Assembly: GCF_035762065.1 (NCBI RefSeq)
Contig: NZ_DASTPW010000016.1
Span: 1 to 64,000 of the forward strand
Direction: 5' to 3'
Origin: Methylibium sp035762065
Lineage (GTDB): Bacteria > Pseudomonadota > Gammaproteobacteria > Burkholderiales > Burkholderiaceae_C
DNA: 64,000 nucleotides
Shown: piece by piece, positions 63,068 through 64,000 of the stretch
Numbering within the stretch: the stretch's first letter is position 1
Layout: the number at the start of each line of letters is the position of its first letter
Made by a program: the position numbers and the translations under genes
Notes under the pieces: model-generated
The model's database searches: none
What the model saw: only the letters and a program-made list of their open reading frames with translations
Told to the model about the DNA's origin: nothing

Positions 63068-64000
63068 TCAGGCGGCGGCGCGGGCCGGCGGCTCGGAGGC
63101 CGCATTGGCGTCGGGCTCGGCCAGCCCGTCCCAGCGGCCGCGCGCAAGCCCCAGCAACACCGCCGCCGCGAGCACCGGCACCGCCAGCAGCAGCGCGTTC
63201 GCCAGCGTGACGAAGCCGGCGCCGAAGCTCGCGGCCGCCGCGTCGACGTGATGCCGCAGGACCATCGCCAGCAGCAGGGGCGCGAGCCACACACCCGACC
63301 TCGCCAGCGTGCGCGCGACCTGCGACGCGCCGGCCGCGACGATCGGCGCGCCCGCCAGCAGGAACACCGCCGCGGCGACGAAGACCAGCGTGAACAACGT
63401 CTGCACGATCGGCATCGCGACGCCGATGTCATCGCGCAGCAGGCTCAGCGGCACCCAGGCGAGCAGCGCGAGCGCCAGGCCGAGCGCGACGCCGCGCGCG
63501 CGGCCCGCGGCGTGCTCGTCGGTCCACTTCGCGTTGCCGGGGCGGGCCTTCAGGAAGGGCAGGAAGACGAGGCACAGCAGGCCGTAGAGCCCGTCGATCA
63601 ACAGGGTGCGCGGGTAGCCGAAGGCCTCGGCCGCGATGCCCTGCCACTGCGCGCTGTAGGCGATCGCCAGATTCATCATCGCCATGTAGGCGGTGAACTG
63701 CGTGGCGGCGACCCGCGGGTTGGTCACGTCCATCATGATGGCGGCGCGCGTGCCGTACATCAGGCCCTGGAACACGTTGTAGACGATCGAAGTGATCCAC
63801 AACGACGTCACCAGCGCGGCCGGCACCTCGGGGCGGTTCGCCATCGTCGCGCTCACCGGCATGATCCAGCCGAGCCGAGCAAGCTCCCAGCCAAGCCACC
63901 AGATCGGCAGGCTCATGCCGGCGATGTAGACGAAGAGCGTGCGGCGGCGGCCGTAGCGATCGGACCACCGCCCGCCGAGTACGCAGCACGCGGCATTGGT
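63068..64000 (-). CDS. Partial MFS transporter, AmpG/PAT-like
   Basis: The frame is open at the right edge, so the N-terminus is missing. Coding runs from the edge: the first visible residues are NAACCVLGGRWSDRYGRRRT, the MFS loop 2-3 motif. About nine hydrophobic segments follow (for example LVTSLWITSIVYNVFQGLMY and IVQTLFTLVFVAAAVFLLAG). NPRVAATQFTAYMAMMNLAI resembles the corresponding region of AmpG-type muropeptide permeases, so that subfamily is a reasonable guess. The protein ends in a Pro/Ala-rich tail. Confidence 0.82.
   Translation of the reverse strand, partial: TNAACCVLGGRWSDRYGRRRTLFVYIAGMSLPIWWLGWELARLGWIMPVSATMANRPEVPAALVTSLWITSIVYNVFQGLMYGTRAAIMMDVTNPRVAATQFTAYMAMMNLAIAYSAQWQGIAAEAFGYPRTLLIDGLYGLLCLVFLPFLKARPGNAKWTDEHAAGRARGVALGLALALLAWVPLSLLRDDIGVAMPIVQTLFTLVFVAAAVFLLAGAPIVAAGASQVARTLARSGVWLAPLLLAMVLRHHVDAAAASFGAGFVTLANALLLAVPVLAAAVLLGLARGRWDGLAEPDANAASEPPARAAA

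Overview
The window looks like chromosomal DNA from a high-GC betaproteobacterium of the order Burkholderiales (Rubrivivax/Leptothrix/Methylibium-like). The signs are a complete aerobic phenylacetate cluster, a Burkholderia-type trimeric porin ending in Phe, hemC-hemD-hemX-hemY facing ppc, gmk-rpoZ-spoT, and pervasive 4-base ATGA/GTGA overlaps between genes. All assignments come from reading the sequence and recalling protein families; no database search was run.

Layout. (1) 1-8.5 kb: an acquired island, visibly less GC-rich than the rest. It carries the 3' part of a giant STAND-ATPase-like protein that is cut by the left edge, a small companion gene overlapping its 3' end, a roughly 600-base stretch with no convincing gene, and a translationally coupled DUF3489-DUF2924-serine recombinase module. 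It ends just short of the 3' end of a tRNA-Ser gene. (2) 8.7-16.9 kb: tRNA-Ser(CGA), serS, ispH and slpA on the minus strand; radC and an Smr-domain gene on the plus strand; then TetR and AraC regulators, a truncated haemoglobin, and a MinD-like ATPase co-translated with a GGDEF diguanylate cyclase. (3) 17.0-19.7 kb: cheR-cheD-cheB. (4) 19.7-28.6 kb: hemW-rdgB-rph with a PP2C phosphatase and Ser/Thr kinase pair on the minus strand; yicC-gmk-rpoZ-spoT on the plus strand. (5) 28.6-41.3 kb: greB with a small Ala/Lys-rich partner, then the phenylacetate cluster paaK-A-B-C-D-E-paaR-thiolase-(solute-binding protein)-paaZ on the minus strand with divergent paaY. A perfect 14-bp palindrome in the paaK/paaY gap is a good PaaR operator candidate.

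(6) 41.4-44.9 kb: a two-component system with PepSY proteins on both sides of a divergent promoter region. That region holds two back-to-back direct repeats with 11-bp period, probably binding sites for the response regulator. A two-way terminator and tRNA-Arg(ACG) follow. (7) 44.9-52.1 kb: hemY, hemX, hemD and hemC, then divergent ppc. (8) 52.1-56.1 kb: a membrane acyltransferase, a DUF1996 lipoprotein, a ZIP metal transporter and a dienelactone-hydrolase-like enzyme. (9) 56.2-60.5 kb: a polyphosphate group, ppx, sixA and ppk1. (10) 60.6-64 kb: porin, an LpxH-like metallophosphoesterase, and an MFS/AmpG-like transporter cut by the right edge.

The best candidates for something new are the STAND-like giant with its overlapping companion next to the recombinase module, the mirrored response-regulator boxes between the PepSY operons, and an approximately 80-bp palindrome-rich repeat present twice, each copy immediately after a stop codon. 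No rRNA gene, CRISPR array or IS element was seen.
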